The position numbers and the translations under genes are program-made. From the NCBI RefSeq assembly GCF_004331465.1, contig NZ_SJKB01000016.1:1-64000 (forward strand): a stretch of DNA of 64,000 nt. Direction: 5' to 3'. This document shows positions 1 to 8,180 of the stretch, piece after piece; the first letter of the stretch is position 1, and every line of letters begins with the position of its first letter. The notes beneath the pieces are model-generated. The model did no database searches. It was not told the origin of the DNA and saw only the letters and a program-made list of their open reading frames with translations. Source of the DNA: Kribbella pittospori. Its GTDB lineage: Bacteria; Actinomycetota; Actinomycetes; Propionibacteriales; Kribbellaceae.

Positions 1-74
1 ACCTGGAAGTTAAGCCCGACAGCGCCGATGGTACTGCGACCGGGAGGTCGTGGGAGAGTAGGACGCCGCCGGAC
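1..74 (+). rRNA. rrf: 5S ribosomal RNA, 3' part only
   Basis: The first bases match the 3' two thirds of an actinobacterial 5S rRNA: the GCGCCGATGGTACTGCG core followed by GGGAGAGTAGGACGCCGCC, which closes the molecule. The 5' part lies outside the window. It is followed within about 11 bp by a strong hairpin terminator, so this is the end of an rRNA operon. The exact 3' end could be one or two bases either way. Confidence 0.93.
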
Positions 75-84
75 ATTCACACTG

Positions 85-116
85 TTAAGGGCCACCCCAC
101 AAGGGGTGGCCCTTAA
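85..116 (+). terminator. rRNA operon terminator hairpin
   Basis: There is a perfect 14-bp inverted repeat, TTAAGGGCCACCCC (85-98) and GGGGTGGCCCTTAA (103-116), with an ACAA tetraloop. It lies directly after the 5S rRNA. There is no long T-run beyond the paired TTAA, which is normal for actinobacterial terminators. Because the hairpin is symmetrical it could also stop reading from the minus-strand gene that ends at 143. Confidence 0.85.
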
Positions 117-142
117 CATTTGCCCAGGCACCTTCAGCACCC

Positions 143-439
143 TCACTCATCGAGCAGTTGTTTGCGGTGTGCGGTGTAGGACCACCACGGACGGGCCGGC
201 TTGCCGTCTGCTTGGTCCACTGCGGACATGACGGTGTCGAGCAGGCACGGATCCAGACGCTGGCCGTCGGCCTCGCACATTTCTTCGTAGATCTCGACGG
301 GATCGCGCCCGGCCAGCTCGCTGATCTGGGTGATGCCGGTCCGTTGGAAGTAGCCGGCCACCGCCTTACCGACATTCATGAGGTCGGTGAGATCCGAGCG
401 AGGGCTCGAGGCGGTCCTAGTGCGCTGAGTAGGAGACAT
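143..439 (-). CDS. Small helix-hairpin-helix-type protein (Cdd1-like)
   Basis: A 98-aa protein from the ATG at 439; an upstream start at 496 would add 19 residues of poor coding character. Residues about 20-50 read as a helix-hairpin-helix motif (NVGKAVAGYFQRTGITQISELAG), followed by EIYEEMCEADG. This pattern is known from 'pathogenicity locus' (Cdd1/DUF4332-like) proteins that resemble HhH DNA-binding domains. The C-terminal WWSYTAHRKQL also fits that family. The molecular function is unknown in the family. It ends at the rRNA terminator and runs divergently from the kinase-like gene at 530. Family call is fair, function open. Confidence 0.7.
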   Translation of the reverse strand: MSPTQRTRTASSPRSDLTDLMNVGKAVAGYFQRTGITQISELAGRDPVEIYEEMCEADGQRLDPCLLDTVMSAVDQADGKPARPWWSYTAHRKQLLDE

Positions 440-529
440 ACGTCGATCCTGCCTCGCAGTCCCGACACCGTCTTGAACGATTCGGACATTGCCCAACTAG
501 CGGTCCCACGCAGTGCGTAGGGTTCGGGG

Positions 530-1009
530 GTGGCTGTGATGACGTTGACCGTGGGGTTGCCGGGGGCGGGGAAGACTACGTGGGCTCGGCGGCTCGAGGC
601 GGAGCGGGCGGGCGTTCGGCTGACTCCAGATGAGTGGATGGACGCCTTGTTCGGGACGAGTGAGGTCGACGGTCGGCGGTGGGTGTTGGAGTCCGAGATG
701 CTGTGGGGTGTAGCGGCTCGAGTGCTCGAGCTTGGCGTCGACGCGATCCTGGACTACGGATGCTGGTCCGAGGAAGAGCGGGATCTGTTTCGGACCCGGG
801 CCCACGACCTGGGTGCTCGCACCGAGATCGTCGTACTGGATCTGCCGTTCGATGTGTTGTGGCAGCGGATCGACGCGCGGAATGCCGCGTTGCCGAACGG
901 GACGTTCCGGATCACTCGCGAGGAGTTGGATCAGTACAGCGCCTCGTTCGACGTACCGGGGCCGGCTGAGTTGGCGCGGTGGGATCGGGCCGTCGTACTG
1001 ACGGAGTAG
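530..1009 (+). CDS. P-loop ATP-binding protein, predicted small-molecule kinase
   Basis: A 159-aa protein starting with GTG at 530; an internal ATG at 539 is an alternative start. Residues 8-17 form a Walker A motif (GLPGAGKTTW) right at the N-terminus. The protein continues with an acidic LTPDEWMD segment and a late LDLPFDVLWQRI, the layout of the AAA_33 family of predicted kinases related to polynucleotide kinase and zeta toxin. It probably transfers phosphate from ATP to an unidentified small molecule or nucleic acid. No partner gene is evident: the upstream neighbour is divergent and the downstream gene converges on it with a 3-bp gap. Confidence 0.8.
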   Translation: MAVMTLTVGLPGAGKTTWARRLEAERAGVRLTPDEWMDALFGTSEVDGRRWVLESEMLWGVAARVLELGVDAILDYGCWSEEERDLFRTRAHDLGARTEIVVLDLPFDVLWQRIDARNAALPNGTFRITREELDQYSASFDVPGPAELARWDRAVVLTE

Positions 1010-1012
1010 GGC

Positions 1013-1663
1013 CTACGCCTCGGGGGCGATGCCGACGAGCGCGGCGGCGGCGCAGATGTGCACGGGCGTGAGGTCGGCGGGGGCGACCGGGGCCTGGAGG
1101 AGCGTGCCGCGTTCGAACGGCGTGAGGTCGATGTCGATGCCATAGGCACCGGCCACCATGCCGCGGACGTACGTCAGCCACCCCACCATCGGGATCCCGC
1201 GGCGGAAGACGCCGGCTGCTGCGGCCAGTTCGGTGTCGGCGATGCTGGCCCATTCGGGTTCCCAGATCGAGACGACGGCACGGAGGACCTGGGCGAAGCG
1301 GTCGGATTGAATGAGCGCGTCCTCGTCGCTCCAGTGCAGGGTGAGCTGATCGGAGACGGTCGTGAGCGTGCCGCCCATGGAGAGGTCGAACAACCACGGG
1401 AGCTCGCCGGTGCTCTGCAGGTGCAGCCGGGTCGTGCTGGACCCGTTCGCGAGAACCTTGGTGGTTGCCTCGACCATCTCCTGGAGCGGCGTGGAGCCGT
1501 CGGCCTCGAGGACGTGGTACCCCCAGCGCTCGTCCTGGGTCCAGACATGTGCGTCGGGAAACGCGACGGCGACTGCGGTCAGGGTGCGGCCGACGCGGAG
1601 GGCACGGTGTTCGACGGACTCGTCACGGTGGTTCCACTGGGCGCGGAGAAGCCACGATGCCAT
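1013..1663 (-). CDS. Conserved hypothetical protein, 216 aa
   Basis: An intact reading frame starts at the ATG at 1663, preceded by a GGAGGG ribosome site. It has no signal peptide, membrane segment or recognisable catalytic motif. The N-terminal half is Trp-, Glu- and Arg-rich (WNHRDES, WTQDERWGYHVLEADGS) and reads like a mixed alpha/beta fold; the middle has Trp-containing strands (LHWSDEDALI). The overall look resembles immunity-type or SUKH-like proteins, but I cannot place it in a family. No toxin gene lies next to it. It may be a single-gene unit. Confidence 0.6.
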   Translation of the reverse strand: MASWLLRAQWNHRDESVEHRALRVGRTLTAVAVAFPDAHVWTQDERWGYHVLEADGSTPLQEMVEATTKVLANGSSTTRLHLQSTGELPWLFDLSMGGTLTTVSDQLTLHWSDEDALIQSDRFAQVLRAVVSIWEPEWASIADTELAAAAGVFRRGIPMVGWLTYVRGMVAGAYGIDIDLTPFERGTLLQAPVAPADLTPVHICAAAALVGIAPEA

Positions 1664-1892
1664 TCACGCCCTCCGCTCGTCAGCCGGTCGTCGGACCTGC
1701 CCAGCAGACGGTACGCCGGTAGTCGGACGCTTGGCCAGGGTTCCGCCTACTCGGTGTGAGCAGTTGCGGCAGATCCCCAGAGAAGTCACCGACCCAGTTT
1801 GCTGCACCGGGTGGTCAGGCCCGACCGCGGGGGTGCGGTTTTGGAAAGTACGCGGCCGAAGTCGGCCGGCAGCGCTCGGTCCAGACCTCCGG

Positions 1893-2945
1893 TCAGGCGG
1901 CAGCGCGTTCGCTGACCGGGCGGCGGCGGAGGTTCGCGCGCTGGATGGCCGGGGGCTGGTAGGCCATATCGAGGGCGCCGACATCGGTCCCGGGCGGGAC
2001 GATCTCGTCGATCCGGTCGAGGACGTCGTCGGTCAGCGTGACATCGAGGCCGGCGAGGAGGTCGTCGAGGTGCTCCATCGTGCGCGGCCCGATGATCGCC
2101 GACGTGACGCCGGGATGCGCGATCGCGAACGCCAAGGCCAGATGGGTGAGCGGCAGCTTGGCGTCCTCGGCGAGCGCGATGAGCTCCTCGACGGCGTCCA
2201 GGCGGCGCTCGTCGGTCAGGTGCCGGAAGCCGAACTGCGACCGGTGCGTGCTGTTCTCCTGGTTCTTGCGGTAACGGCCGGTGAGCAGGCCGCCCGCGAG
2301 CGGGCTCCAGACCAAAGTGCCCATACCGAACTGCTGCACCACCGGCAGGACCTCACGCTCGATGCCGCGGTTGAGGATCGAGTACGGCGGTTGCTCGGTG
2401 CGCAGCCGGGTCAGGCCGCGCCGCTCCGCGACCCAGTGGGACTGGACGATGTCCGAGGCCGGCAGCGATGACGTGCCGATGGCCCGGATCTTGCCGGCCC
2501 GCACCAGGTCGGTGAGCGCCGACAGGGTCTCCTCGATGTCGGTCTCCGGGTCGGGCTGGTGAATCTGGAACAGGTCGATGTAGTCGGTGCCCAGCCGCCG
2601 CAGCGAGCCGTCCAGGGCGCGGATCAGCCAGCTGCGTGAGGCGCCTGACCGGTTCGGGACGAAGGGAGTGGCGCCGGTGGGGTCGTAGTTCACGGGGAAG
2701 CGCGCCTTGGTGGCGAGTACGACGTCGTCGCGGCGCCCCTTGAGCGCCTTCCCGACGATCTCTTCGGACTCGCCGTGGGAGTACATGTCCGCCGTGTCGA
2801 CGAAGTTGATCCCGGCATCCAGCGCCCGATGGATGATCCGGATCGAGTCGTCGTGGTCGGGGTTGCCGGCGGCACCGAACATCATGGCGCCGAGTGCGAA
2901 GGGACTGACCTGGATGCCGGTCCCGCCGAAGGTGCGGTACTGCAT
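1893..2945 (-). CDS. Aldo/keto reductase
   Basis: A 350-aa protein that probably reduces aldehydes or ketones with NADPH in the cytoplasm. The start at 2945 was chosen for its ribosome site (AGGAG, 7 bp upstream) and because the protein then begins MQYRTFGGTGIQVS, the standard start of the family; an extension to 3122 has no such support. Visible motifs are the catalytic set D of FVDTADMYSHGESEE, K of LATKARF and H of LFQIHQPD. The C-terminal AIIGPRTMEHLDDLL is the NADP-binding end. It is divergent from a TetR gene across a palindrome-rich gap, so that regulator probably controls it. Confidence 0.92.
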   Translation of the reverse strand: MQYRTFGGTGIQVSPFALGAMMFGAAGNPDHDDSIRIIHRALDAGINFVDTADMYSHGESEEIVGKALKGRRDDVVLATKARFPVNYDPTGATPFVPNRSGASRSWLIRALDGSLRRLGTDYIDLFQIHQPDPETDIEETLSALTDLVRAGKIRAIGTSSLPASDIVQSHWVAERRGLTRLRTEQPPYSILNRGIEREVLPVVQQFGMGTLVWSPLAGGLLTGRYRKNQENSTHRSQFGFRHLTDERRLDAVEELIALAEDAKLPLTHLALAFAIAHPGVTSAIIGPRTMEHLDDLLAGLDVTLTDDVLDRIDEIVPPGTDVGALDMAYQPPAIQRANLRRRPVSERAAA

Positions 2946-3020
2946 AGGGATTCTCCTGAGGTGGTGATCGTGGGATGTGAAGCGCCCGTCGATGCCGTAG
3001 GCTAGGCAGAAGCGGAACAC

Positions 3021-3054
3021 TATTCCGGAACTATACGGAATGGCTTTCCGGAAA
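3021..3054. promoter_or_regulatory. Divergent operator region, TTCCGGAA palindromes
   Basis: Between the aldo/keto reductase start (2945) and the TetR start (3073) there is ATTCCG (3022-3027) paired with CGGAAT (3036-3041). There is also an exact palindrome TTTCCGGAAA at 3045-3054 and a further TTCCGGAA at 3023-3030. TetR dimers usually bind such inverted repeats next to their own gene. The second palindrome would lie inside the gene if the upstream ATG at 3040 were used, which supports the later GTG start. Confidence 0.6.
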
Positions 3055-3072
3055 AGCAAGGGAAGGAGCCAG

Positions 3073-3657
3073 GTGACCGAGAAGACGGCACCGCGCCGGA
3101 TGCGGTCCGACGCCCAACGCAACCTCGGTTCGCTGCTCGAAGCAGCGAAAACCGTCTTCGCCGACTCAGGCGTGGACGCGCCCGCGAAGGAGATCGCTGA
3201 TCGGGCCGGCGTGGGAGTCGGAACGCTGTACCGGCACTATCCGCAGCGCTCGGACCTGGTCAAGGCCGTGTTCCAGCGCGAGGTGGACGCATGTGCCGAA
3301 GCGGCGCCGGCGCTGGCCGCCGAGCACGAGCCGGTGGTGTCACTCGCGAAATGGCTCGACCGGTTCACCGAGTTCATCGCCACCAAGCGAGGACTCGCAA
3401 CAGCGCTTCATTCCGGCGATCCGGCGTTCGACGCGCTGCCCGACTACTTCATGCAGCGACTCGGACCCGCCCTCGGCGGACTGCTCGAGGCAGCGGCTGC
3501 CGCCGGCGAGATCCGCCCCGACATCAGCCCAAAGGACCTGCTCTACGCCGTCTCCACGCTGTGCATGCCCTTGACCGACGAGGGACCGGCGTACAGCCAG
3601 CGCATGGTCGGGCTCCTGGTCGACGGCCTCCGCTACGGCGCCAACCCAAGCAGGTGA
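3073..3657 (+). CDS. TetR-family transcriptional regulator
   Basis: A 194-aa repressor. I take the GTG at 3073 because GGAAGGAG lies 4 bp upstream; an in-frame ATG at 3040 would overlap the operator. The N-terminal third is the TetR helix-turn-helix: NLGSLLEAAKTVFADSG, then AKEIADRAGVGVGTLYRHYP. The C-terminal two thirds are the helical ligand-binding domain, whose ligand is not predictable. Its position divergent from an aldo/keto reductase suggests it senses a carbonyl compound and derepresses that enzyme. Confidence 0.93.
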   Translation: MTEKTAPRRMRSDAQRNLGSLLEAAKTVFADSGVDAPAKEIADRAGVGVGTLYRHYPQRSDLVKAVFQREVDACAEAAPALAAEHEPVVSLAKWLDRFTEFIATKRGLATALHSGDPAFDALPDYFMQRLGPALGGLLEAAAAAGEIRPDISPKDLLYAVSTLCMPLTDEGPAYSQRMVGLLVDGLRYGANPSR

Positions 3658-3749
3658 CGCCGAGATCGTGAGGCTGAGAGCGTCACGCCTTCAGGAGTTG
3701 CTCGCTCAAGTCCCACGGCCTCCGCACCGCGTGCGCAGGGAAGCCGGCG

Positions 3750-6700
3750 TCACGGGGTCAGGGTCGCGAGCTCGAGGGTGGGGGTTGGACCGCGGTACGA
3801 CGTCAGCCAGGTGCGAAGGAGCTCGACCCGCGCGGCGTAGTCCTCGTTGCCCTTGACAACAGGCGCCTGGTTGTAGGCCATGGTGTCGGAGCTGCGACGG
3901 AGCTTCACGTACAGGCGGGACGACGCCAAGGCATAGCGCTCCATGTCGTCCTGGAGGGCTCCGATGACGGTGATGTTCCGGTCGCGACCGATCTGTTCGA
4001 ACAGGGCGACGGCCTCACGGCGGTGCTGGGAACCGAGGTTGCGGCCGAGCTCATCGAGGATCAGCAGCAGCGGACGGTCCGAACCACCCGCCAGGGCGGC
4101 GGCGCAGACGAGCTTGACCGCCTTCTCGTCCATCTGCGCGGTGTTGCCCTTCACGTTGAACGCGGAGTACGGGCCGCCTTCCGAACGCCGCCACTTGGGC
4201 GTGACCGTCCAGCGCCACGGCTTGTCCGGCTCGGCCGGCGGGTCAGGCTCGGGGTACTCGAGCTTCGCGCCGTACCCGCCGTACTGCTGGTCGAGGCGGT
4301 CGAACTCCTGTGACACCAGCCGAAGCCGCGCTTTGATGCCGTCGGCAAGGGATGCGCGGTGGGCGCGGGCAGTGCTCTCGGCCTCGCCGAGTCCTTCGCG
4401 GGCACGCTCGAGCGCGGCGTTGCGTTCGGCGCGCTGGCTGGCGATCTGCTGTTGCTGCAGGCTGTCGAATGTCTCGTGCTGCGCGAGGTGACTGCTCAGC
4501 GTTCGGTGCAGCGCTGGGACCAGCCCCACGCGGGTGCCGAGCGTGCCGTTGGTCCAGCCGTCCGGGCCGTTCAGGATCTCGAAGAGCTCGGTCGGGATCT
4601 CCTCCCGGGACCGTGCGTTCGGGAAGCAGCGGCGGATGACATCATCGAGTTGCGTGCAGGCCTGGTGGTTCCAGTCAGCAGTGGTACGACGTTGCGCGTC
4701 GTCAGGCAGTCCGAGGATGAATTCCTCCGCCTCCGCTGGCGCCGTGCCCCACGCCGTGGCTCGCGTGGTCAGGTCGAGGGAAGTCTGCTCCTCCAGCAGT
4801 GTCAGACGGCGCGCGGCCAGGTCGTCGAGGATCCGCTCGTGGTCGCGGCGGGTCGCTTCGAGGTTCTTCAGCCGTTCGTCGCGGACGAGCTGCTGCCCGG
4901 CCGCTGCCTCGGCGGACTCCTTCGCCGCCTGGAGCTGCGGGGCGAGCGAATCACGGTCGTTCTCGTGCCTGTCGATGGAATCGCGCAGCGCGAGGATCTG
5001 CTCCTGCACCGACTCCGCATCGGCCAGCGCGCGGGCGGCCGCCGTACGACGCTCTGCCTGCTCGACTCGTGCACGCGCTTGGTCAAGCGCTGCGGACGCA
5101 ACGCCGCGCGCCTCGACCGCGGCCTCGACCCGGCGGCGGGCAGCCTCGATGCGCGCGGTCCGACCGGTCAGCGGCTCGTCGAACTGGCCGACCGCCACGA
5201 CGCCGGCGACGTCATCGATGTTCTCCTTGGTTGCGCGTTCGCCGAGCACAACGAAGAACTCGTCCAGCTTGAACCGCTTGTCCGCTGACTTCGGCCCGCC
5301 GCGCAGACCCTTGCGTCCATCGGGCCGATTCGCCAGCACCAGCAGGAATCCGGCGTACCCGGCCTCCGCGAGAGCAGCCGACGCGACCGCCGCATCACCG
5401 GCGTCGATGACGACAGCCTCGCGGTAGGGCGCCAGTCGCGGCTCCCACTCGGCACGCGCGGACGATGACAGCTCGGTGATGTCGGTCAGCGCACCGCACT
5501 CGATGCCCGCGTTCTCCAGCACCTGCTGCTGCGTCGCGGACACGGTCTGACCGCTCTCGGCCTCGCGCAGCTCGGCGGCCGCGTAGTCGACCGCGGAACG
5601 CGCCGCGTGGTCCCGCCCGATGTGCTCCTCGAGTACGGAGCGCGCCTCGGTCTGCTCGTCGGCCGCAGCGGCGAGGTCACGCCCGTCGGCCGAACGCCCC
5701 GCCTCCAGCAGCCGCCGATGCTCCTGGCCGAGTCGCTCGAGCTGCTCGCGCACCGAACGCTGCGCAAGGTCGAGCTCTCGGTCGCGTGCATCGAGCTTGT
5801 CCCGCTCCTGGCGCGTGAGTTGGACGTCGCGCAGCAGTACCTCTTCATTGCCGAAGGCATCGATCTCGTGGTCGACCGCCTCGCGCCGCGCCTCCTGCTC
5901 CGCAACCCGCTCGTCGAGTACCGCGAGCTCCTGAAGGATCTCGCTGTTGCGCGCGTCGCCGTCGATGAGGTGCCGCGCACACCGCGCTCGCCAGGACTCC
6001 TTCGCCGCGGCCAAAGCCTCACGGGCCGCGCCGCGCTGGAGGATGCCGGCCTCGACGGTCGCCATCTCCTGCTCCCACCGCTGCAGGTCAGCCGTCGCCT
6101 GCTTGGTTGCCTCGCGCTGGGTGTGTTCGGCCGAGCGATGCGCTTGCTCCTGCTCGAGCTCGTGGTCGAGTCCGGTCAGCGTCGCGATCGCATTGAAGAT
6201 GCGCGCCGGGCCGAGCTCGTTGAGCGGCTCGGCGAGCAGGTTCGCGGTCGGGCTGGATCGCACCGACGTCGACAGGAACGAGACACAGCGCACCTGACCG
6301 CCGTACAGAACCGTGGACAGCTTGTTCGCGTGAAAGTCCGTGCGGCCGTTGGAATGCGGCAGGGCTGCCCACAACGCGTCCGCTCCCGCGGCCCGCTCGG
6401 CCTCGGTCGCGCCGTACGGGACGTGCAGGCCGTTCTTCCAGCGCAGATCGATGTACGACGCCTTGCGGTTGATCCGGATCCACACAGTGATCGCGGCCGC
6501 CTCGAGCTCGTCGAGATCGGTCAGCTCGGGATCGGAGAAGACGCCGACGATGTACCCGCGGTCGACGTTGGACCAGTTGCCCTCCTGCCCAGCCGCCTCC
6601 GCCGTGAACAGCAGCTCGGCCGCTCCGGGCGCGCCGCTGGTCAGCCGCCACTGGTCGTCCGCATGCAGCAGGCTGAGCGCCGCGATCCAGGACGACTTGC

Positions 6701-6866
6701 CGGCGCCGTTCGAATCGGTCGGCCCCTGTCCGGCAACCGTGACGAGGCCCTGCCCGACCATCGGAATCGGGTGCGTCGACAACCGCGACAGATCCACGAC
6801 CTGTACGCCGAGCAGCACCTTGGAACCGAGGATGTCGAAGGGACCGTCCTCCACTGCGCTACTCAT
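3750..6866 (-). CDS. SMC/MukB-like coiled-coil ATPase of a four-gene condensin-type operon
   Basis: A 1038-aa ATPase. Walker A is at residues 48-59 (GPTDSNGAGKSS), Walker B at about 932-940 (LLLILDELGR). Between them are long Glu/Arg/Ala-rich coiled-coil arms (about 215-450, 590-720 and 790-870) and a non-coiled, hinge-like block (about 455-590). No canonical LSGGE signature is visible; NVKGNTAQMDEKAV lies where it would be expected. This is the layout of SMC, MukB, MksB and JetC proteins, which load on DNA and extrude loops. It is the last of four genes with 4-8-bp overlaps (ATGA at 6863-6866). The other three match the sizes of kleisin and MukE/JetB subunits. No JetD/MksG nuclease follows; downstream is the end of the TetR gene. 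A role in plasmid or phage restriction is inferred, not shown. Confidence 0.82.
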   Translation of the reverse strand: MSSAVEDGPFDILGSKVLLGVQVVDLSRLSTHPIPMVGQGLVTVAGQGPTDSNGAGKSSWIAALSLLHADDQWRLTSGAPGAAELLFTAEAAGQEGNWSNVDRGYIVGVFSDPELTDLDELEAAAITVWIRINRKASYIDLRWKNGLHVPYGATEAERAAGADALWAALPHSNGRTDFHANKLSTVLYGGQVRCVSFLSTSVRSSPTANLLAEPLNELGPARIFNAIATLTGLDHELEQEQAHRSAEHTQREATKQATADLQRWEQEMATVEAGILQRGAAREALAAAKESWRARCARHLIDGDARNSEILQELAVLDERVAEQEARREAVDHEIDAFGNEEVLLRDVQLTRQERDKLDARDRELDLAQRSVREQLERLGQEHRRLLEAGRSADGRDLAAAADEQTEARSVLEEHIGRDHAARSAVDYAAAELREAESGQTVSATQQQVLENAGIECGALTDITELSSSARAEWEPRLAPYREAVVIDAGDAAVASAALAEAGYAGFLLVLANRPDGRKGLRGGPKSADKRFKLDEFFVVLGERATKENIDDVAGVVAVGQFDEPLTGRTARIEAARRRVEAAVEARGVASAALDQARARVEQAERRTAAARALADAESVQEQILALRDSIDRHENDRDSLAPQLQAAKESAEAAAGQQLVRDERLKNLEATRRDHERILDDLAARRLTLLEEQTSLDLTTRATAWGTAPAEAEEFILGLPDDAQRRTTADWNHQACTQLDDVIRRCFPNARSREEIPTELFEILNGPDGWTNGTLGTRVGLVPALHRTLSSHLAQHETFDSLQQQQIASQRAERNAALERAREGLGEAESTARAHRASLADGIKARLRLVSQEFDRLDQQYGGYGAKLEYPEPDPPAEPDKPWRWTVTPKWRRSEGGPYSAFNVKGNTAQMDEKAVKLVCAAALAGGSDRPLLLILDELGRNLGSQHRREAVALFEQIGRDRNITVIGALQDDMERYALASSRLYVKLRRSSDTMAYNQAPVVKGNEDYAARVELLRTWLTSYRGPTPTLELATLTP

Positions 6867-7549
6867 ACCGCTCCTTCTTCCACACTGCTGTCTTGCTGAC
6901 TGTCAGGGTCGGCGATCGCTGTGCCGTTGCGGGCTCGGATGGCTTCGGCGATCGGGCTGGCCGGTGCCGCGGCGAGGATCAGCTGATCCTGCAGTCGGCG
7001 CCGCGCGGCCGGTGTGAGCCGCTGGAGTTGCGGACCGGGAATGTAGCTCGGCCCGCCGGAATGATCGCCGGAGAGCTGGATCAGACCGGCCGCGCGCAGG
7101 CGTTGCAGTGCGAGCCGTCGTTCCTCGCCGCTGATCCTGGTGGTCCGCAGTTCGTCGACTGTGGTTGGGCGGGCCGACTTCCAGTTGTCGCCGGTCAGGA
7201 TCCCTTCGCTACGGGGGATCGCGACAGAGTGGATCAGCACGAGCACTAGGACGGCACGATCCACCACGGACAAGGGCTGCCAGCCCTGCGTGGTCAGCGC
7301 TGCGGCGATGTCGTCGGCGTAGCCGGAGGTCCAGTGCGTGCCGTCGACATGGACGAGAGTGCGACCGATGAGCTTCAGCATCTTCTGGACATGTCGGCGA
7401 AGCGTGACGTCTCGGAGGCCGGCCAACTGCACCTCTGCTACCGGATGCGCGGCGTACTGCACCGCGCTGAAAGCAGCCAGCACCTCGTCGCGGGACCGGT
7501 CGCTCAGATCCTGCAGCAGCGGATCGAACAACACATGCTGCTCACTCAT
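6863..7549 (-). CDS. Small winged-helix-like subunit 2 of the SMC operon
   Basis: A 228-aa soluble protein. The C-terminal half contains a likely winged helix (SGEERRLALQRLRAAGLIQLSG) after a hydrophobic helix (VLVLVLIHSVAIP). The N-terminus is helical and acidic. Size and layout resemble the MukE/JetB/MksE class that bridges kleisin and SMC heads, but I see no motif that proves it. It overlaps the upstream gene by 8 bp and the SMC gene by 4 bp, so the four proteins are probably translated in a coupled way and act together. It differs in sequence from the 212-aa neighbour, so the operon carries two distinct small subunits. Confidence 0.65.
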   Translation of the reverse strand: MSEQHVLFDPLLQDLSDRSRDEVLAAFSAVQYAAHPVAEVQLAGLRDVTLRRHVQKMLKLIGRTLVHVDGTHWTSGYADDIAAALTTQGWQPLSVVDRAVLVLVLIHSVAIPRSEGILTGDNWKSARPTTVDELRTTRISGEERRLALQRLRAAGLIQLSGDHSGGPSYIPGPQLQRLTPAARRRLQDQLILAAAPASPIAEAIRARNGTAIADPDSQQDSSVEEGAV

Positions 7550-8180
7550 CCGACACCTCCGTACGAGGCGTGTCGGCTGCGGCTGGGAGCGGGTCTTCTG
7601 GGGTTGGGGCGACTGCCGGGGTGGTGAGGACCGGAGGGGGTGGGTCGGGGAGGTGGCGGCACAGGTCGCGGAGGGTGGATTGGTCGGTCGGGGTCCAGGT
7701 GATGACGCGTGGGCCTAGGCGGACCTCGCCGGCCTTCTCGTTCCACAGCAGCCAGTGCGTGGCGTGCAGACGTCGGAGGCTGCCGATGATCAGGGTGAGA
7801 TCACTCGACTGCTCAGCCCGGCCCCGCATCCCGGCGTACACGGACCTGATCTGGGCGAGCGTCCCGGTCGAGCCCGGCCAGGCTGGTCCACTGCGGTCGG
7901 TCCAGCAGCAGGCGACGCAGATCGCGAGCACCCGCGCAGTCTCGTTCGGCTGCTCGACGGCGACCGGGGGAGTGCCCAGCTCGTCCAACACAGCATGGCC
8001 AGCGCCGGACGGCATCGTCGGCACCAGCCACACGCTGGAGCCATCCGGCGAGGCAGCCCGGGTCAGACCGGCCACGGCGGGCGTATCGGGCGGCACCTCC
8101 AGCGGCCCGGCGGACTGCACCTTCGCCCACCACAACGCGTTGTACAGCCGCCGCTCGACGGCCTCGGACGGAGTGCTCAC
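7542..8180 (-). CDS. Small subunit 1 of the SMC operon
   Basis: A 212-aa protein from the GTG at 8180, which overlaps the preceding stop as GTGA (8177-8180). A longer reading frame to 8258 exists but would overlap the upstream gene far more. It starts VSTPSEAVERRLYNALWWAK and has a C-terminal winged-helix-like part (SSDLTLIIGSLRRLHATHWLLWNEKAGEV split over about 130-160) followed by a Pro-rich tail. It resembles the MukE/JetB size class; family membership is inferred from operon position. No enzyme motif is seen. Confidence 0.62.
   Translation of the reverse strand: MSTPSEAVERRLYNALWWAKVQSAGPLEVPPDTPAVAGLTRAASPDGSSVWLVPTMPSGAGHAVLDELGTPPVAVEQPNETARVLAICVACCWTDRSGPAWPGSTGTLAQIRSVYAGMRGRAEQSSDLTLIIGSLRRLHATHWLLWNEKAGEVRLGPRVITWTPTDQSTLRDLCRHLPDPPPPVLTTPAVAPTPEDPLPAAADTPRTEVSDE

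Noticed and set aside
1013..1663. Immunity protein of a toxin system
   Set aside because: The composition resembles some immunity families, but no toxin gene or conserved motif supports the call.
5607..6899. Long plus-strand frame opposite the SMC-like gene
   Set aside because: Leu/Arg-rich antisense shadow of a strand with Walker A and B motifs and overlapping operon structure.
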